NCBI GenBank assembly: GCA_020025655.1
Contig: JAHHRR010000001.1
Span: forward strand, 6,983-70,982
Length of the DNA: 64,000 bases
Source: Oscillospiraceae bacterium
GTDB lineage: Bacteria; Bacillota; Clostridia; Oscillospirales; Oscillospiraceae
Direction: 5' to 3'
The notes beneath the pieces are model-generated. The model ran no database searches, was not told where the DNA came from, and saw only the letters and a list, made by a program, of their open reading frames with translations. A program made the translations under genes and the position numbers. Below, in pieces: positions 33,797 through 41,844 of the stretch. The stretch's first letter is position 1. Every line of letters starts with the position of its first letter.

Positions 33797-34665
33797 ATTT
33801 TTTCCTCCGAAACTCTAAGCAGATACTGACCGTACTCAGTCTTTAAAAGAGGCTGTGCAAGGGAAATAAGCTGCTGCTTTGTAATGTATCCCATACGGAA
33901 TGCGATCTCCTCAATGCAGGCGACATACATTCCCTGACGTTTCTGAATAATGGATACAAAGTTTGCAGCCTCCAGAAGGCTTTCGTGCGTACCGGTATCC
34001 AGCCATGCATGGCCACGGCCGAAGAGGTTTACTTTAAGATCACCACGGTTAAGATATACATTGTTAACTGCGGTTATTTCCAACTCTCCTCTTTCGGAGG
34101 GAGTAATGCTCTTGGCTATTTCAACCACATCATTATCATAGAAGTAAAGGCCGGGAACAGCATAGTTGGATTTAGGCTCTTTAGGCTTTTCTTCTATTGA
34201 AAGTACATTATTATTTTCATCAAACTCAACTACACCGAAAGCCTGCGGATTGGGAACGGCGTATCCGAAAATAACAGCACCTTTTTCAAGCGCGGCGGCC
34301 TGACGTACAGCGGGGGTGATACCGCCACCGTAGAAGATGTTGTCACCGAGAATCAGACATACGGTGTCATTGCCGATGAACTCTTCTCCTATTATAAATG
34401 CCTCAGCCAGGCCTCTGGGCTCGGGCTGAACTGCATACTCGATTCTCAGTCCCAATGAACTGCCGTCACCGAAAAGCTCTTTAAAGGCACCTATATCTCT
34501 GGGAGTAGAAATAATGAGAACTTCACGGATACCTGCCAGCATAAGAACGGACAGGGGATAATATATCATGGGCTTATCATATACGGGCAGAATCTGCTTG
34601 GAAATAGGACGGGTAATCGGATAAAGGCGAGTGCCTGCACCGCCGGCCAAAATAATGCCTTTCAT
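33793..34665 (-). CDS. rfbA: Glucose-1-phosphate thymidylyltransferase
   Basis: Makes dTDP-glucose from glucose 1-phosphate and dTTP, the first step of dTDP-sugar synthesis. The nucleotidyltransferase signature [37 protein letters not shown] opens the protein; [10 protein letters not shown] (about 106) and [16 protein letters not shown] follow, and [14 protein letters not shown] is near 223. Length 290 is typical. First gene of a two-gene operon with rfbB, transcribed from a promoter at 34714-34742. The product probably feeds the wall-polysaccharide genes in the same window, though this is inferred. Confidence 0.95.
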   Translation of the reverse strand: MKGIILAGGAGTRLYPITRPISKQILPVYDKPMIYYPLSVLMLAGIREVLIISTPRDIGAFKELFGDGSSLGLRIEYAVQPEPRGLAEAFIIGEEFIGNDTVCLILGDNIFYGGGITPAVRQAAALEKGAVIFGYAVPNPQAFGVVEFDENNNVLSIEEKPKEPKSNYAVPGLYFYDNDVVEIAKSITPSERGELEITAVNNVYLNRGDLKVNLFGRGHAWLDTGTHESLLEAANFVSIIQKRQGMYVACIEEIAFRMGYITKQQLISLAQPLLKTEYGQYLLRVSEEKI

Positions 34666-34713
34666 ATCTCTTCCTCAGCTTTCATTATATATTTGACATA
34701 CTGCTGATAAAAC

Positions 34714-34742
34714 AGTATAAACCAATAGCGGATTTTTTGCAA
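34714..34742 (-). promoter_or_regulatory. Promoter of rfbAB
   Basis: Minus strand TTGCAA (34737-34742), 17 bases, TATACT (34714-34719). Confidence 0.55.
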
Positions 34743-34766
34743 GAAAGTTAAACTTTTTGTGACCTC

Positions 34767-34795
34767 TTGTAAGAAAAGAAAAATAATGATATAAT
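34767..34795 (+). promoter_or_regulatory. Promoter of the G3E GTPase operon
   Basis: TTGTAA (34767-34772), 17 bases, TATAAT (34790-34795) with extended -10 TG at 34787-34788. The 5' leader is about 35 bases, too short for a riboswitch. Confidence 0.65.
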
Positions 34796-34834
34796 CCCTA
34801 GCTGTGAAAAAATAATATACGGAGGTTAGTATTC

Positions 34835-35962
34835 ATGACAAGAATTGATATATTTTCAGGCTTTCTGGGTGCCGGAAAGACCACTCTCATAAAGAAGCTT
34901 ATTGCAGAAGGCTATAAGGGTGAAAAGCTGGTTCTTATCGAAAATGAGTTCGGTGAGATAGCTATTGACGGCGGCTTTTTGAAGGATGCAGGTGTGCAGA
35001 TAACCGAGATGAATTCCGGCTGCATCTGCTGCACTCTGGTTGGTGACTTCACCAAGGCACTGAAGCAGGTTATGGATGACTATGCTCCCGATCGTATAAT
35101 CATTGAGCCTTCCGGTGTCGGCAAGCTGTCTGATGTTGCAAAGGCTGTCAGCGGCGTTGAGGGCACTCATATCGGCTCCAAGGTAACTCTGGTAGACGCA
35201 GGCAAGTGCAAGATGTATATGAGAAACTTCGGTGAGTTCTTTAACGATCAGGTAGAGAATGCCGACATCATTGTTATGAGCCGTACAGATACCGCTTCCG
35301 AGGCAAAGATAAATGCAGCAGCAGAGCTTCTCAAGGCTCAGAATCCTCACGCAAGCCTTATTACTACTCCCTGGGATAAGCTTAACGGCGAGCAGATCGT
35401 TGCTGCTATGAATGAAAAGGGACTCGATGCCCAGATGGAAGAGCTCAAGCATGAGCATGAGCATCATCACGAGCATGAACACGATGAGCATTGCTGCTGC
35501 GGTCATGACCATGACCACGAGCATGACGAGCACTGCCACCATGACCACGAGCATGACGAGCACTGCCACCACGACCACGAGCATGATGAGCACTGCCACC
35601 ATGACCATGAGCATGACGAGCATTGCCACCACGACCATGAGCATGACGAGCATTGCTCATGCGGCCACCATCATCACCATGCTGATGAAGTGTTCACCAG
35701 CTGGGGAACCGAGACTCCCAAGAAGTACAGCGAAGCTCAGCTGAGAGAAATCCTGAGCAAGCTGGAGAATGAGGAGAAGTACGGTATCGTTCTGAGAGCA
35801 AAGGGCATCGTTGATGCTTCCGACGGAGACTGGCTGTACTTTGACTATGTTCCCGAAGAGAGCGATATACGCCGTGGAAGCGCTGCTGTTACCGGCCGTT
35901 TCTGCGTTATCGGTTCCAAGTTAAATGAAGAAGCACTGAAGGAGCTGTTTGAGGTTGAGTAA
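34835..35962 (+). CDS. CobW/COG0523 (G3E) GTPase with long His-rich metal-binding region
   Basis: A P-loop metallochaperone-type GTPase. The Walker A motif is GFLGAGKTTL (about 9-18), the family metal motif Cys-x-Cys-Cys is in MNSGCICCTLVGDF (about 67) and EPSGVGK follows near 97. Residues about 207-285 are almost entirely His, Asp, Glu and Cys, including five 10-residue units of HDHEHDEHCH coded by a 30-bp tandem repeat. A short CobW C-terminal domain (FTSWGTETPKKYSEAQL, then DYVPEE) ends the protein. COG0523 proteins insert or traffic zinc, cobalt, nickel or iron; the His/Cys tract suggests strong zinc or nickel/cobalt storage. The next gene overlaps it. Confidence 0.9.
   Translation: MTRIDIFSGFLGAGKTTLIKKLIAEGYKGEKLVLIENEFGEIAIDGGFLKDAGVQITEMNSGCICCTLVGDFTKALKQVMDDYAPDRIIIEPSGVGKLSDVAKAVSGVEGTHIGSKVTLVDAGKCKMYMRNFGEFFNDQVENADIIVMSRTDTASEAKINAAAELLKAQNPHASLITTPWDKLNGEQIVAAMNEKGLDAQMEELKHEHEHHHEHEHDEHCCCGHDHDHEHDEHCHHDHEHDEHCHHDHEHDEHCHHDHEHDEHCHHDHEHDEHCSCGHHHHHADEVFTSWGTETPKKYSEAQLREILSKLENEEKYGIVLRAKGIVDASDGDWLYFDYVPEESDIRRGSAAVTGRFCVIGSKLNEEALKELFEVE
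35510..35659 (+). repeat. Five tandem 30-bp repeats encoding HDHEHDEHCH
   Basis: Units at 35510, 35540, 35570, 35600 and 35630 differ mostly at third codon positions (cac/cat, gac/gat), so the array is old enough to have drifted but is selected at protein level. The last unit ends in a changed His-Cys-Ser. A partial unit precedes it. Confidence 0.9.
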
Positions 35963-36911
35963 GAATAAAACCATCCCTGTTTACCTGTTTACAGGATTTC
36001 TGGAATCAGGTAAAACCACATTTATACAGGATACAATGGGCGATAAGCGCTTCTGCCGTGGCGAGAGAACCTTACTTCTGGTCTGCGAAGAGGGCGAAGA
36101 GGAATACGAGCCCGACAATTTTGTTGATAAGAAGTACACCTATGTAAAGGTTCTCGAGCAGGAGAGCGAACTCACCGCCGAGAGTCTTGCAGAGGCACTT
36201 AAAGAGAGCAAAGCGGAGCGTGTAGTTGTTGAATACAACGGTATGTGGATGCTGGATACTCTTTATAACGCCATGCCCGAGAACTGGGTAATATATCAGG
36301 AATTCATGTTTGCGGATGCAGGAAGCTTCCTTACTTATAACGATAATATGCGTTCCTTTGTATACGATAAACTCAAGAGCGCAGACCTCTGCGTCTTTAA
36401 CCGCTTTAAGGACAGCTACGATAAGATGGAGTTCCATAAGATCGTGCGTGGAGCTACCCGCAGCGCAGATATTGCCTATGAATTCTCCGATGACAGAATC
36501 GAATACGACGACATTAAAGACCCCCTGCCGTTTGATATCGAGGCACCCATTGTGGAAATCGGTGAGCAGGATTATGCCGAGTGGTACAGAGATATAAATG
36601 AAGACCCCGAAAAGTATGACGGCAAAACCGTCAGATTTGTGGGACGTGCTCTTCAGAGAAAGAAAGTTCCCCACGGCAGCTTCCTTATAGGCCGTCATAT
36701 TATGACCTGCTGCGTGGATGATATAAGCTTTGCACCTTTTGAGGTTCAGTGGGAGCACGCAGAAGATGTTCCTAATGATACATGGATAAAGCTTACTGCT
36801 GAGATTCAGTACAAGTTCAGCATGGCTTACGGTGAGAAGGGCCCTGTTCTTAAATATGTGGACAGCGAAAGCTGCAATCCTCCCGAGCAGGAAGTTGCTA
36901 CCTTCTATTGA
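35955..36911 (+). CDS. CobW-like GTPase fused to a DUF1980 (TIGR03943-like) domain
   Basis: The N-terminal half is a G3E-type P-loop protein (IPVYLFTGFLESGKTTFI) that lacks the Cys-x-Cys-Cys metal motif. The C-terminal 110 residues contain DGKTVRFVGRALQRK and GSFLIGRHIMTCCVDDISFAPFEV, closely like the OB-like domain of DUF1980 proteins (YcgQ type), in which an aromatic-Arg-x-x-x-(T)-Cys-Cys-x-(A)-Asp motif recurs. DUF1980 proteins usually pair with DUF318-type permeases; here none is adjacent. It overlaps the first GTPase gene, so the two may form a metal-handling complex. I take TTG 35955, ten bases after AAGGAG; TTG 35949 is possible. Confidence 0.75.
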   Translation: MSKNKTIPVYLFTGFLESGKTTFIQDTMGDKRFCRGERTLLLVCEEGEEEYEPDNFVDKKYTYVKVLEQESELTAESLAEALKESKAERVVVEYNGMWMLDTLYNAMPENWVIYQEFMFADAGSFLTYNDNMRSFVYDKLKSADLCVFNRFKDSYDKMEFHKIVRGATRSADIAYEFSDDRIEYDDIKDPLPFDIEAPIVEIGEQDYAEWYRDINEDPEKYDGKTVRFVGRALQRKKVPHGSFLIGRHIMTCCVDDISFAPFEVQWEHAEDVPNDTWIKLTAEIQYKFSMAYGEKGPVLKYVDSESCNPPEQEVATFY

Positions 36912-36924
36912 TTAAGGCTGTATT

Positions 36925-37575
36925 ATGAAGTATAAATGCCTGATTTTCGACCATGATGATACAGTAGTAAATTCTACCGCAACTGTGCATTATCCCAGCT
37001 TTCTGGAATATCTGAGTATTTACAGACCGGGAATGAGTATAAGTCTTGAAGATTATTTCATTAAGAATTTCCATCCCGGATATATACAGATGTGCAAAGA
37101 AGATTTCCATATGACAGATGCAGATCTGGAAGTGGAGACAGAATTCTGGAAGGATTATGTTAAAACCAGAATTCCCGCAGCCTATGCCGGAATGAGAGAA
37201 ATAATGCTTGAGCAGAAAAAAGCAGGCGGACTTATATGCGTTATATCCCACTCCTTTAAGGAAAACATTATAAGGGATTATGCGGCAAATGCACTGCCTG
37301 AGCCTGATGCGGTATATGGCTGGGAGCAGCCGGTCGAAAGAAGAAAACCAAGTGTGTGGCCGGTGCAGGATATAATGGAGAGCTTTTCTCTTGATGCATC
37401 TGAGCTGCTGATGATTGACGATCTTAAACCCGGCTTCGATATGGCAAAAGATGCAGGCATTGACTTTGTCGGTGCAGGCTGGGCCTATGATGTTCCGGAG
37501 ATAGAAAACTTTATGCGGAAAAACTGTGGAGCTTATTTTAAAAATGTAAGTGAGCTGGCAGAGTTTCTGAAATGA
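36925..37575 (+). CDS. HAD superfamily hydrolase
   Basis: A 216-residue haloacid dehalogenase-type phosphatase. Motif I is CLIFDHDDTVVNS (nucleophile Asp then Asp-Thr), motif II CVISHSF (about 109), a Lys in the RRKPSVWP loop (about 139) and motif III LLMIDDLKPGFDMAKDAGIDFVGAGW (about 162). The helical cap between motifs I and II fits phosphoglycolate phosphatase or beta-phosphoglucomutase-like enzymes. The substrate is unknown. It sits 13 bases after the GTPase pair and is probably in the same transcript, ending at the terminator at 37581-37610. Confidence 0.85.
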   Translation: MKYKCLIFDHDDTVVNSTATVHYPSFLEYLSIYRPGMSISLEDYFIKNFHPGYIQMCKEDFHMTDADLEVETEFWKDYVKTRIPAAYAGMREIMLEQKKAGGLICVISHSFKENIIRDYAANALPEPDAVYGWEQPVERRKPSVWPVQDIMESFSLDASELLMIDDLKPGFDMAKDAGIDFVGAGWAYDVPEIENFMRKNCGAYFKNVSELAEFLK

Positions 37576-37580
37576 AAATT

Positions 37581-37610
37581 AACGGCGGTCTTATTATGAC
37601 CGCCGTTTTT
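37581..37610 (+). terminator. Terminator of the G3E GTPase operon
   Basis: AACGGCGGTC, loop TTATTAT, GACCGCCGTT followed by TTT. Confidence 0.75.
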
Positions 37611-37804
37611 ACATTCCTTGACCTGCCTTGGAATGTAGCCTATAATTAAAAAATAAAATCGCCGTGAAGTATTAAGCGGCTGCCTGGGCAGCTTTATAAT
37701 ATCAAGGCGGAATTTGAGATATAATAGTACACAGATGCTCAGGCCGGAGCTCAGCATGACAGAGCAGCCGACCGATTAAATGCGCAAAGACAAGGAGCGT
37801 AACT

Positions 37805-38761
37805 ATGCCGCCTATACTTTATATAGTTATACCGTGCTATAACGAGCAGGAGGTTCTGCCTGTAACTGCCCCCATGTTTCTGGAAAAGATAAACTCTCTT
37901 TCGGAAAAGGGCAAGATAAGCTCTGAGAGCAGAATACTGTTTGTTAATGACGGCAGCAAGGATAAAACATGGGAGATTATTTCCGAGCTTTCAAAGCAGG
38001 ACTGCCATTATATAGGCATTTCCCAGAGCCGAAACCGTGGTCACCAGAATGCGGTTCTTGCAGGACTTATGGAGGCAAAAGACCGCTGCGATATAACAAT
38101 ATCCATAGACTGTGACGGTCAGGACGATATAAATGCTATGGATCAGATGGTAGATGAATACCTCGGCGGCTGCGAGATAGTTTACGGCGTCCGTTCCAGC
38201 CGTGAAACTGATACGTTCTTTAAACGCTTTACCGCTCAGAGCTTTTATAAATTCCTTTCAGCCATGGGTGCCGAAGTGATATATAACCATGCAGATTACA
38301 GGCTTATAAGCGCCAGAGCCTTAAAAGAACTTGCAAACTTTAAGGAGGTTAACCTTTTCCTCAGGGGAATGGTTCCGCTGGTGGGCTTTAAGAGTACATC
38401 GGTAAGCTATGCAAGAGCCGAAAGAATTGCAGGGGAGAGCCACTATCCGTTTAAAAAAATGGTGGGTCTTGCAATGGACGGCATAACGAGCCTCTCTGTG
38501 AAGCCCCTGAGACTTATTACGAGCTTTGGGGTTATAGTTGCACTTCTGAGCTTTATAGGCGTCATATGGGCCATTGTGACGGCTCTGCGGGGCAATGCGG
38601 TTGCAGGATGGGCGAGCATGACCTGTATAGTGTGCTTTGTGAGCGGGGTGCAGCTTATCTGCCTCGGCATAATAGGGGAGTATATAGGCAAAATCTATAT
38701 GGAAACCAAAGCCAGACCCCGTTATATTATAAGCGAAAGAACATGGGAAGAAGAAAAATAA
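37805..38761 (+). CDS. GT2 polyprenyl-phosphate glycosyltransferase (GtrB/DPM1-like)
   Basis: A 318-residue membrane enzyme. The GT-A domain begins YIVIPCYNEQEVLP, with FVNDGSKDKTWEII (about 47), a DxD-type motif in ISIDCDGQDD (about 100) and NHADYRLISARAL further on. Two C-terminal membrane helices (about 238-290) anchor it. GtrB-type enzymes move a sugar from NDP-sugar to undecaprenyl phosphate at the inner membrane face. It is a paralogue of the GtrB-like protein at 41834-42760 but stands alone, without GtrA. The sugar is not predictable. A terminator shared with the convergent AAA gene follows. Confidence 0.88.
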   Translation: MPPILYIVIPCYNEQEVLPVTAPMFLEKINSLSEKGKISSESRILFVNDGSKDKTWEIISELSKQDCHYIGISQSRNRGHQNAVLAGLMEAKDRCDITISIDCDGQDDINAMDQMVDEYLGGCEIVYGVRSSRETDTFFKRFTAQSFYKFLSAMGAEVIYNHADYRLISARALKELANFKEVNLFLRGMVPLVGFKSTSVSYARAERIAGESHYPFKKMVGLAMDGITSLSVKPLRLITSFGVIVALLSFIGVIWAIVTALRGNAVAGWASMTCIVCFVSGVQLICLGIIGEYIGKIYMETKARPRYIISERTWEEEK

Positions 38762-38811
38762 AAGTCTCGGGGCGTATTGTCAGCGCCTGACAGAAAATCT
38801 ATTCATAAAGA

Positions 38812-38847
38812 AACGGAGTGTATCCAATTAAGATACACTCCGTTTTT
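38812..38847. terminator. Terminator shared by the GT2 gene and the convergent ATPase/CYTH gene
   Basis: ACGGAGTGTATC, loop CAATTAA, GATACACTCCGT then TTTT. Confidence 0.85.
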
Positions 38848-38890
38848 GTAATTTTAAGTCTTACATATTTATTCCGCAAAACTATTTTTA

Positions 38891-39997
38891 TTAAAGCACC
38901 TGAGTTGCGGCAAGACGGCGGTTTTTATAGTTCACATCACCGCTGACGTTTTTTATGACCTGAAGCTCAGGAGGCATATCTGCAAGCTGTATCGGTCTGC
39001 CGTATACGAACAATATAGCTTTATCCTGACTGAAGGGATAGACATCAATTTCCATACGGCGGCCCTGATATGAAAAACGATACTTGGTTTTTACAACAGA
39101 ATGCAGGCTTGTATCACCTTCCATGAGGTATGCAACGTATTCCTTCTGAGAAATAGGACGCTCAGTTACCCAGCGTGTGCCGTCCTCACCGATACGCTTT
39201 TCGGTGTAGAAGTACAGATACTCACTGCCGTTTTTCTGCTGGCGGATGCGGCGCTCCACATTGGGAATGACAGAGCGGAGATAGGTCTGCATCATTTCAA
39301 TGCTCTGACCGCCGTACTTCTTGCCAATCAATTCGCAGTCGGGCATTGCAACAAGGTATTTGCTCTTTTCAACCTCCGGCGCACTCTGACCGACAATACG
39401 GTAAATCTGAGCTATGGCACGGCTGATTTTATCCTCAAAATCAACAGAGTTGTCAATAATATATAAACGGGGATGAGCACTCCATGCCTGTAAGGTCAGA
39501 TCATCCTTTTCACGTGCAGTCTCTATGCTCTCGTATCTGGCGGCATTGCCGAAATTATATGCAAACTCAGCACCCTTTGCGCAGGTTACGAGGTGCAGAA
39601 CAGCGTCATAGTTCTGCAGAAGCTCCTCTTCGGTTTTGCCGAAGCGGGCCAGAGTCTTTTTGAACTGCTCAGGGCTTATGTATGCTTTATTGTCCAGATG
39701 TGCCCTGTCAAATATAATAAGTACCTTATCCTCAGGCACCATCTGAGCGGCAGCCATTGCCATTTCCTCATTGTGCAGCATATCAGAGGTAACAAAATAC
39801 TGGAAGTCCTCCATGGAAATACAGTTACCGAAAGGCTTAATGCCAAAGCCGGAGATAAGCTCAGTTGCGGTCTCTGGAACCGTGATTACTTTCCAGCCGT
39901 CCTCCTGCTTGAACTCCTGAAGAATACGGCTTATAAGTGTAGTCTTACCGGCAGCGGGCCCGCCGGTCAGAACGATTTTGGTAATTCTTTTTGACAT
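38891..39997 (-). CDS. AAA family ATPase with C-terminal CYTH-like domain (TTD14-like)
   Basis: The N-terminal half (about 1-190) is a P-loop ATPase of the AAA_28 kind: KIVLTGGPAAGKTTLISRIL, VPETATELISGFGI, KVLIIFDRAHLDNKAYI. The C-terminal half (about 210-350) has CYTH-like strands: a degenerate E-x-E-x-K in VERRIRQQ, then KTKYRFSYQGRRMEIDVYPF and AILFVYG. This order, AAA_28 then CYTH-like, is that of TRPL translocation defect protein 14 of animals and its bacterial homologues. CYTH domains bind triphosphates or phospholipid headgroups. The role in bacteria is unknown. Monocistronic, with AGGAGGGATATCC before the ATG. Confidence 0.72.
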   Translation of the reverse strand: MSKRITKIVLTGGPAAGKTTLISRILQEFKQEDGWKVITVPETATELISGFGIKPFGNCISMEDFQYFVTSDMLHNEEMAMAAAQMVPEDKVLIIFDRAHLDNKAYISPEQFKKTLARFGKTEEELLQNYDAVLHLVTCAKGAEFAYNFGNAARYESIETAREKDDLTLQAWSAHPRLYIIDNSVDFEDKISRAIAQIYRIVGQSAPEVEKSKYLVAMPDCELIGKKYGGQSIEMMQTYLRSVIPNVERRIRQQKNGSEYLYFYTEKRIGEDGTRWVTERPISQKEYVAYLMEGDTSLHSVVKTKYRFSYQGRRMEIDVYPFSQDKAILFVYGRPIQLADMPPELQVIKNVSGDVNYKNRRLAATQVL

Positions 39998-40081
39998 GGG
40001 ATATCCCTCCTAAAAACGAATAGTATTTTAACATCAATTCCTTTTTTCTTCAATAGCGGGTGAAAATATTACAGCAGGTTT

Positions 40082-40207
40082 ATGGAAAATAAGAAAAATC
40101 ACGGAAAAATTCAAACATTTTACAAAGATTTAAAAGTGGATAAGTTTGACACAAATGCCCCGCATCTGACAGTGAAGAAAAGCGAAAAACAGAGAGAAAA
40201 GAGGTAA
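40082..40207 (+). CDS. Possible small Lys-rich protein (41 residues)
   Basis: An ATG-started frame of 41 codons (MENKKNHGKIQTFYKDLKV at the start), strongly basic, ending KQREKR. The Shine-Dalgarno match is poor (CAGGT) and I see no good promoter, so this may be chance in an AT-rich region. Nothing resembles a known small protein. Confidence 0.2.
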   Translation: MENKKNHGKIQTFYKDLKVDKFDTNAPHLTVKKSEKQREKR

Positions 40208-40275
40208 AATGGTGGACTGGTGGGGGATAAACCTCAAAAATACGCCGAAAAACAGGCTAAAGTACAGGAGAAGTC

Positions 40276-40304
40276 TTGACGAAAGCCCAAAGAAGATGTA
40301 TTAT
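40276..40304 (+). promoter_or_regulatory. Promoter of the zinc-ribbon protein gene
   Basis: TTGACG (40276-40281), 17 bases, TATTAT (40299-40304), 52 bases before the ATG. Confidence 0.65.
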
Positions 40305-40356
40305 TTACAAGTAGTTTAATGCTTATTTCTATTCCCAACAGAATGGAGGAACTTTT

Positions 40357-41016
40357 ATGAGCATGATCCCTCAAGTAAAATGTCGCCGCTGCGGAGCAAG
40401 CTTTTCTGCACTGCGCAGCAGTTGTCCTAATTGCGGAACTCGCCGAGTGACTCAAAGCGGACGCACTCCCGGTGCAACACCGGGAACGGTCAAAGGTACT
40501 GCCTCATATGAGCGTGCTGAGACTAATACAAAATGGCAGATGATTTTCGGCCTGATTCTGGTCGTTGCGGTTATTCTGGCGGTTATCGTTATGGTTACCA
40601 CCAGTCTTAAATCCCCGGAGGGTATTCCCGGAAGCAAGGTGACACCGCCTATTGTGGATGAGATTACTCCCCCTGTTATCGAGGCACCGCCTACCACGCC
40701 TCCTCCCCCTCCTCCCACTATTGAGAAGATTTCAATTCTCTTTGGTACAAGGCTTATGAATGAAGGTCCGGAGACATGGCCTACTCAGAAGGTTGGACAG
40801 GAGATCAAGTACACGGCTCAGGCTTACCCCGTGGGTCTCACAGGACTTGAATTTAAGTGGTCCACCAGCGATGACACTGTGTTTGAGCTTACTCCCGAAG
40901 AAAACGGTACCTACTGCACTATCAAGTGCCTTAAGCACCAGCCCGGCGGAGCTAAGATTACAATCGAGTGCTTCGGAAAGACCACAGAGTTCAATATCTA
41001 TACCTCAGAAGGCTGA
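40357..41016 (+). CDS. Zinc-ribbon membrane protein with C-terminal Ig-like domain
   Basis: The 219-residue protein starts with a zinc ribbon (Cys-Arg-Arg-Cys...Cys-Pro-Asn-Cys in residues 9-28), a Thr/Gly-rich linker and one membrane helix (about 61-82, MIFGLILVVAVILAVIVMV). A Pro/Thr-rich stalk (TPPPPPP) leads to an outer domain of about 95 residues with a bacterial Ig-like (BIG_2) pattern: GQEIKYTAQAYPVGL, FKWSTSDDTVFEL, GGAKITIECFGK. So the zinc ribbon is cytoplasmic and the Ig-like domain is outside. I know no function. The ATG at 40357 follows GGAGGA; a terminator follows the stop. Confidence 0.75.
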   Translation: MSMIPQVKCRRCGASFSALRSSCPNCGTRRVTQSGRTPGATPGTVKGTASYERAETNTKWQMIFGLILVVAVILAVIVMVTTSLKSPEGIPGSKVTPPIVDEITPPVIEAPPTTPPPPPPTIEKISILFGTRLMNEGPETWPTQKVGQEIKYTAQAYPVGLTGLEFKWSTSDDTVFELTPEENGTYCTIKCLKHQPGGAKITIECFGKTTEFNIYTSEG

Positions 41017-41040
41017 TCTCAAAATTTAATCTGCTAGAAA

Positions 41041-41070
41041 AAAGCGGCAGTTCGTTCTGCCGCTTTTTTT
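41041..41070 (+). terminator. Terminator of the zinc-ribbon gene
   Basis: AAAGCGGCAG, loop TTCGTT, CTGCCGCTTT then TTTT. Confidence 0.8.
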
Positions 41071-41101
41071 ACGGTAAAATTAAAAAAGTTTGAAAAAGTT
41101 C

Positions 41102-41130
41102 TTGACATTTAGGCACAATTCGTGTAGAAT
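41102..41130 (+). promoter_or_regulatory. Promoter of tRNA-Val
   Basis: TTGACA (41102-41107), 17 bases, TAGAAT (41125-41130). Confidence 0.75.
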
Positions 41131-41151
41131 ACAATCCGTTGACAGAGAGAT

Positions 41152-41227
41152 GGACGATTGGCGCAGCTGGTAGCGCATCCGCTTGACGTGCGGGAGGTCA
41201 CAAGTTCGAGTCTTGTATCGTCCACCA
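41152..41227 (+). tRNA. tRNA-Val (anticodon GAC)
   Basis: A 76-base cloverleaf: acceptor GGACGAT/ATCGTCC, D-arm GCGCAGCTGGTAGCGC, anticodon stem-loop CCGCTTGACGTGCGG with anticodon GAC, T-arm AAGTTCGAGTCTT, discriminator A and encoded CCA. Confidence 0.96.
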
Positions 41228-41259
41228 AAAGAACTTCACTGATGTGAAGTTCTTTTTTT
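41228..41259 (+). terminator. Terminator of tRNA-Val
   Basis: AAGAACTTCAC, loop TGAT, GTGAAGTTCTT followed by TTTTT, directly after the CCA end. Confidence 0.85.
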
Positions 41260-41310
41260 GTTAAGTACATTCAGAATACCAATCTTAATTGAGGTCGGAG
41301 ACCTAGTCGC

Positions 41311-41352
41311 AAAAATAAAAGCTCATCCGTTATTCGGATGAGCTTTATTTTT
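41311..41352. terminator. Terminator of the GtrA operon
   Basis: AAAGCTCATCCG (41318-41329) with CGGATGAGCTTT (41335-41346), flanked by A-rich and T-rich runs; it serves the minus-strand operon and could stop the plus strand too. Confidence 0.8.
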
Positions 41353-41844
41353 TTATTTATTTTCGTTTTCCTCTTCCTGAGTACCTTTAAAAACAAAGAA
41401 GCGCTGGCCGATGTAATTTAATGCCACGAAGAAGCACATACCGGCAAGCATAGCCATGTTTGCCTGCATGGATACGGATGCACCGGAGAAAATGGCCCGT
41501 GCCACAGGCTTTGCAACACCGTAGGCTATAAGATAGCACAGGGAAATGTTGATAACAAAGCGGTACATGGTCTGACGGGTGTTGGTTTTGCTCTTAAAAG
41601 TAAAGGTTTTGTTGAGAAAATAGCTGAGAATGGAGCCCAGAATGTAGTTTGCTGCACTGGACACCCAGTATGCCCATGAGCTGTCATGGTAGTTTTTGAA
41701 AGCGAGATTATAAAGTAAAAACATTACGGCGGTGCCGAAAATAGTATTTGCAACACCTACAAGAATGAATTTCCAGAAGGTTTTATCAAAGAACTTCTGG
41801 CAGAACTCCTTAAAACGCTGAGAAAAAGGTTTTTTATCGCTCAT
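41353..41844 (-). CDS. gtrA: GtrA family polyprenyl-phosphate sugar flippase subunit
   Basis: A 163-residue protein with four membrane helices in the GtrA arrangement: FWKFILVGVANTIFGTAVMFLLYNLAF, YWVSSAANYILGSILSYFLNKTFTF, then two more with RFVINISLCYLIAYGVAK. GtrA proteins move undecaprenyl-phosphate-linked sugars across the membrane for glycan decoration. It starts inside the end of the GtrB-like gene (11-base overlap) with GGAGG before the ATG. Last gene of a three-gene operon with GtrB and GT-C enzymes, which supports the assigned role. Confidence 0.88.
   Translation of the reverse strand: MSDKKPFSQRFKEFCQKFFDKTFWKFILVGVANTIFGTAVMFLLYNLAFKNYHDSSWAYWVSSAANYILGSILSYFLNKTFTFKSKTNTRQTMYRFVINISLCYLIAYGVAKPVARAIFSGASVSMQANMAMLAGMCFFVALNYIGQRFFVFKGTQEEENENK

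Larger units (their letters stand above)
39998..40356. other. Intergenic region before the zinc-ribbon gene
   Basis: This 359-base region contains a short Lys-rich open frame (40082-40207, listed separately with low confidence), an AT-rich spacer and the promoter of the zinc-ribbon gene (40276-40304). I see no structured RNA. Confidence 0.5.

Noticed and set aside
34781..34795. Possible Fur/Zur box at the GTPase promoter
   Set aside because: AAATAATGATATAAT is only weakly palindromic and is explained by the -10 box; not enough to claim metal regulation.
34856..35653. Antisense frame of 265 codons opposite the His-rich GTPase gene
   Set aside because: The Met/Val/Leu repeats are only the complement of the His codons in the tandem repeat; the plus strand is a clear G3E GTPase.
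35510..35659. Tandem 30-bp repeats considered as a CRISPR array
   Set aside because: Units are directly adjacent without spacers, lie in frame within a gene and encode a metal-binding tract; no cas genes are present.
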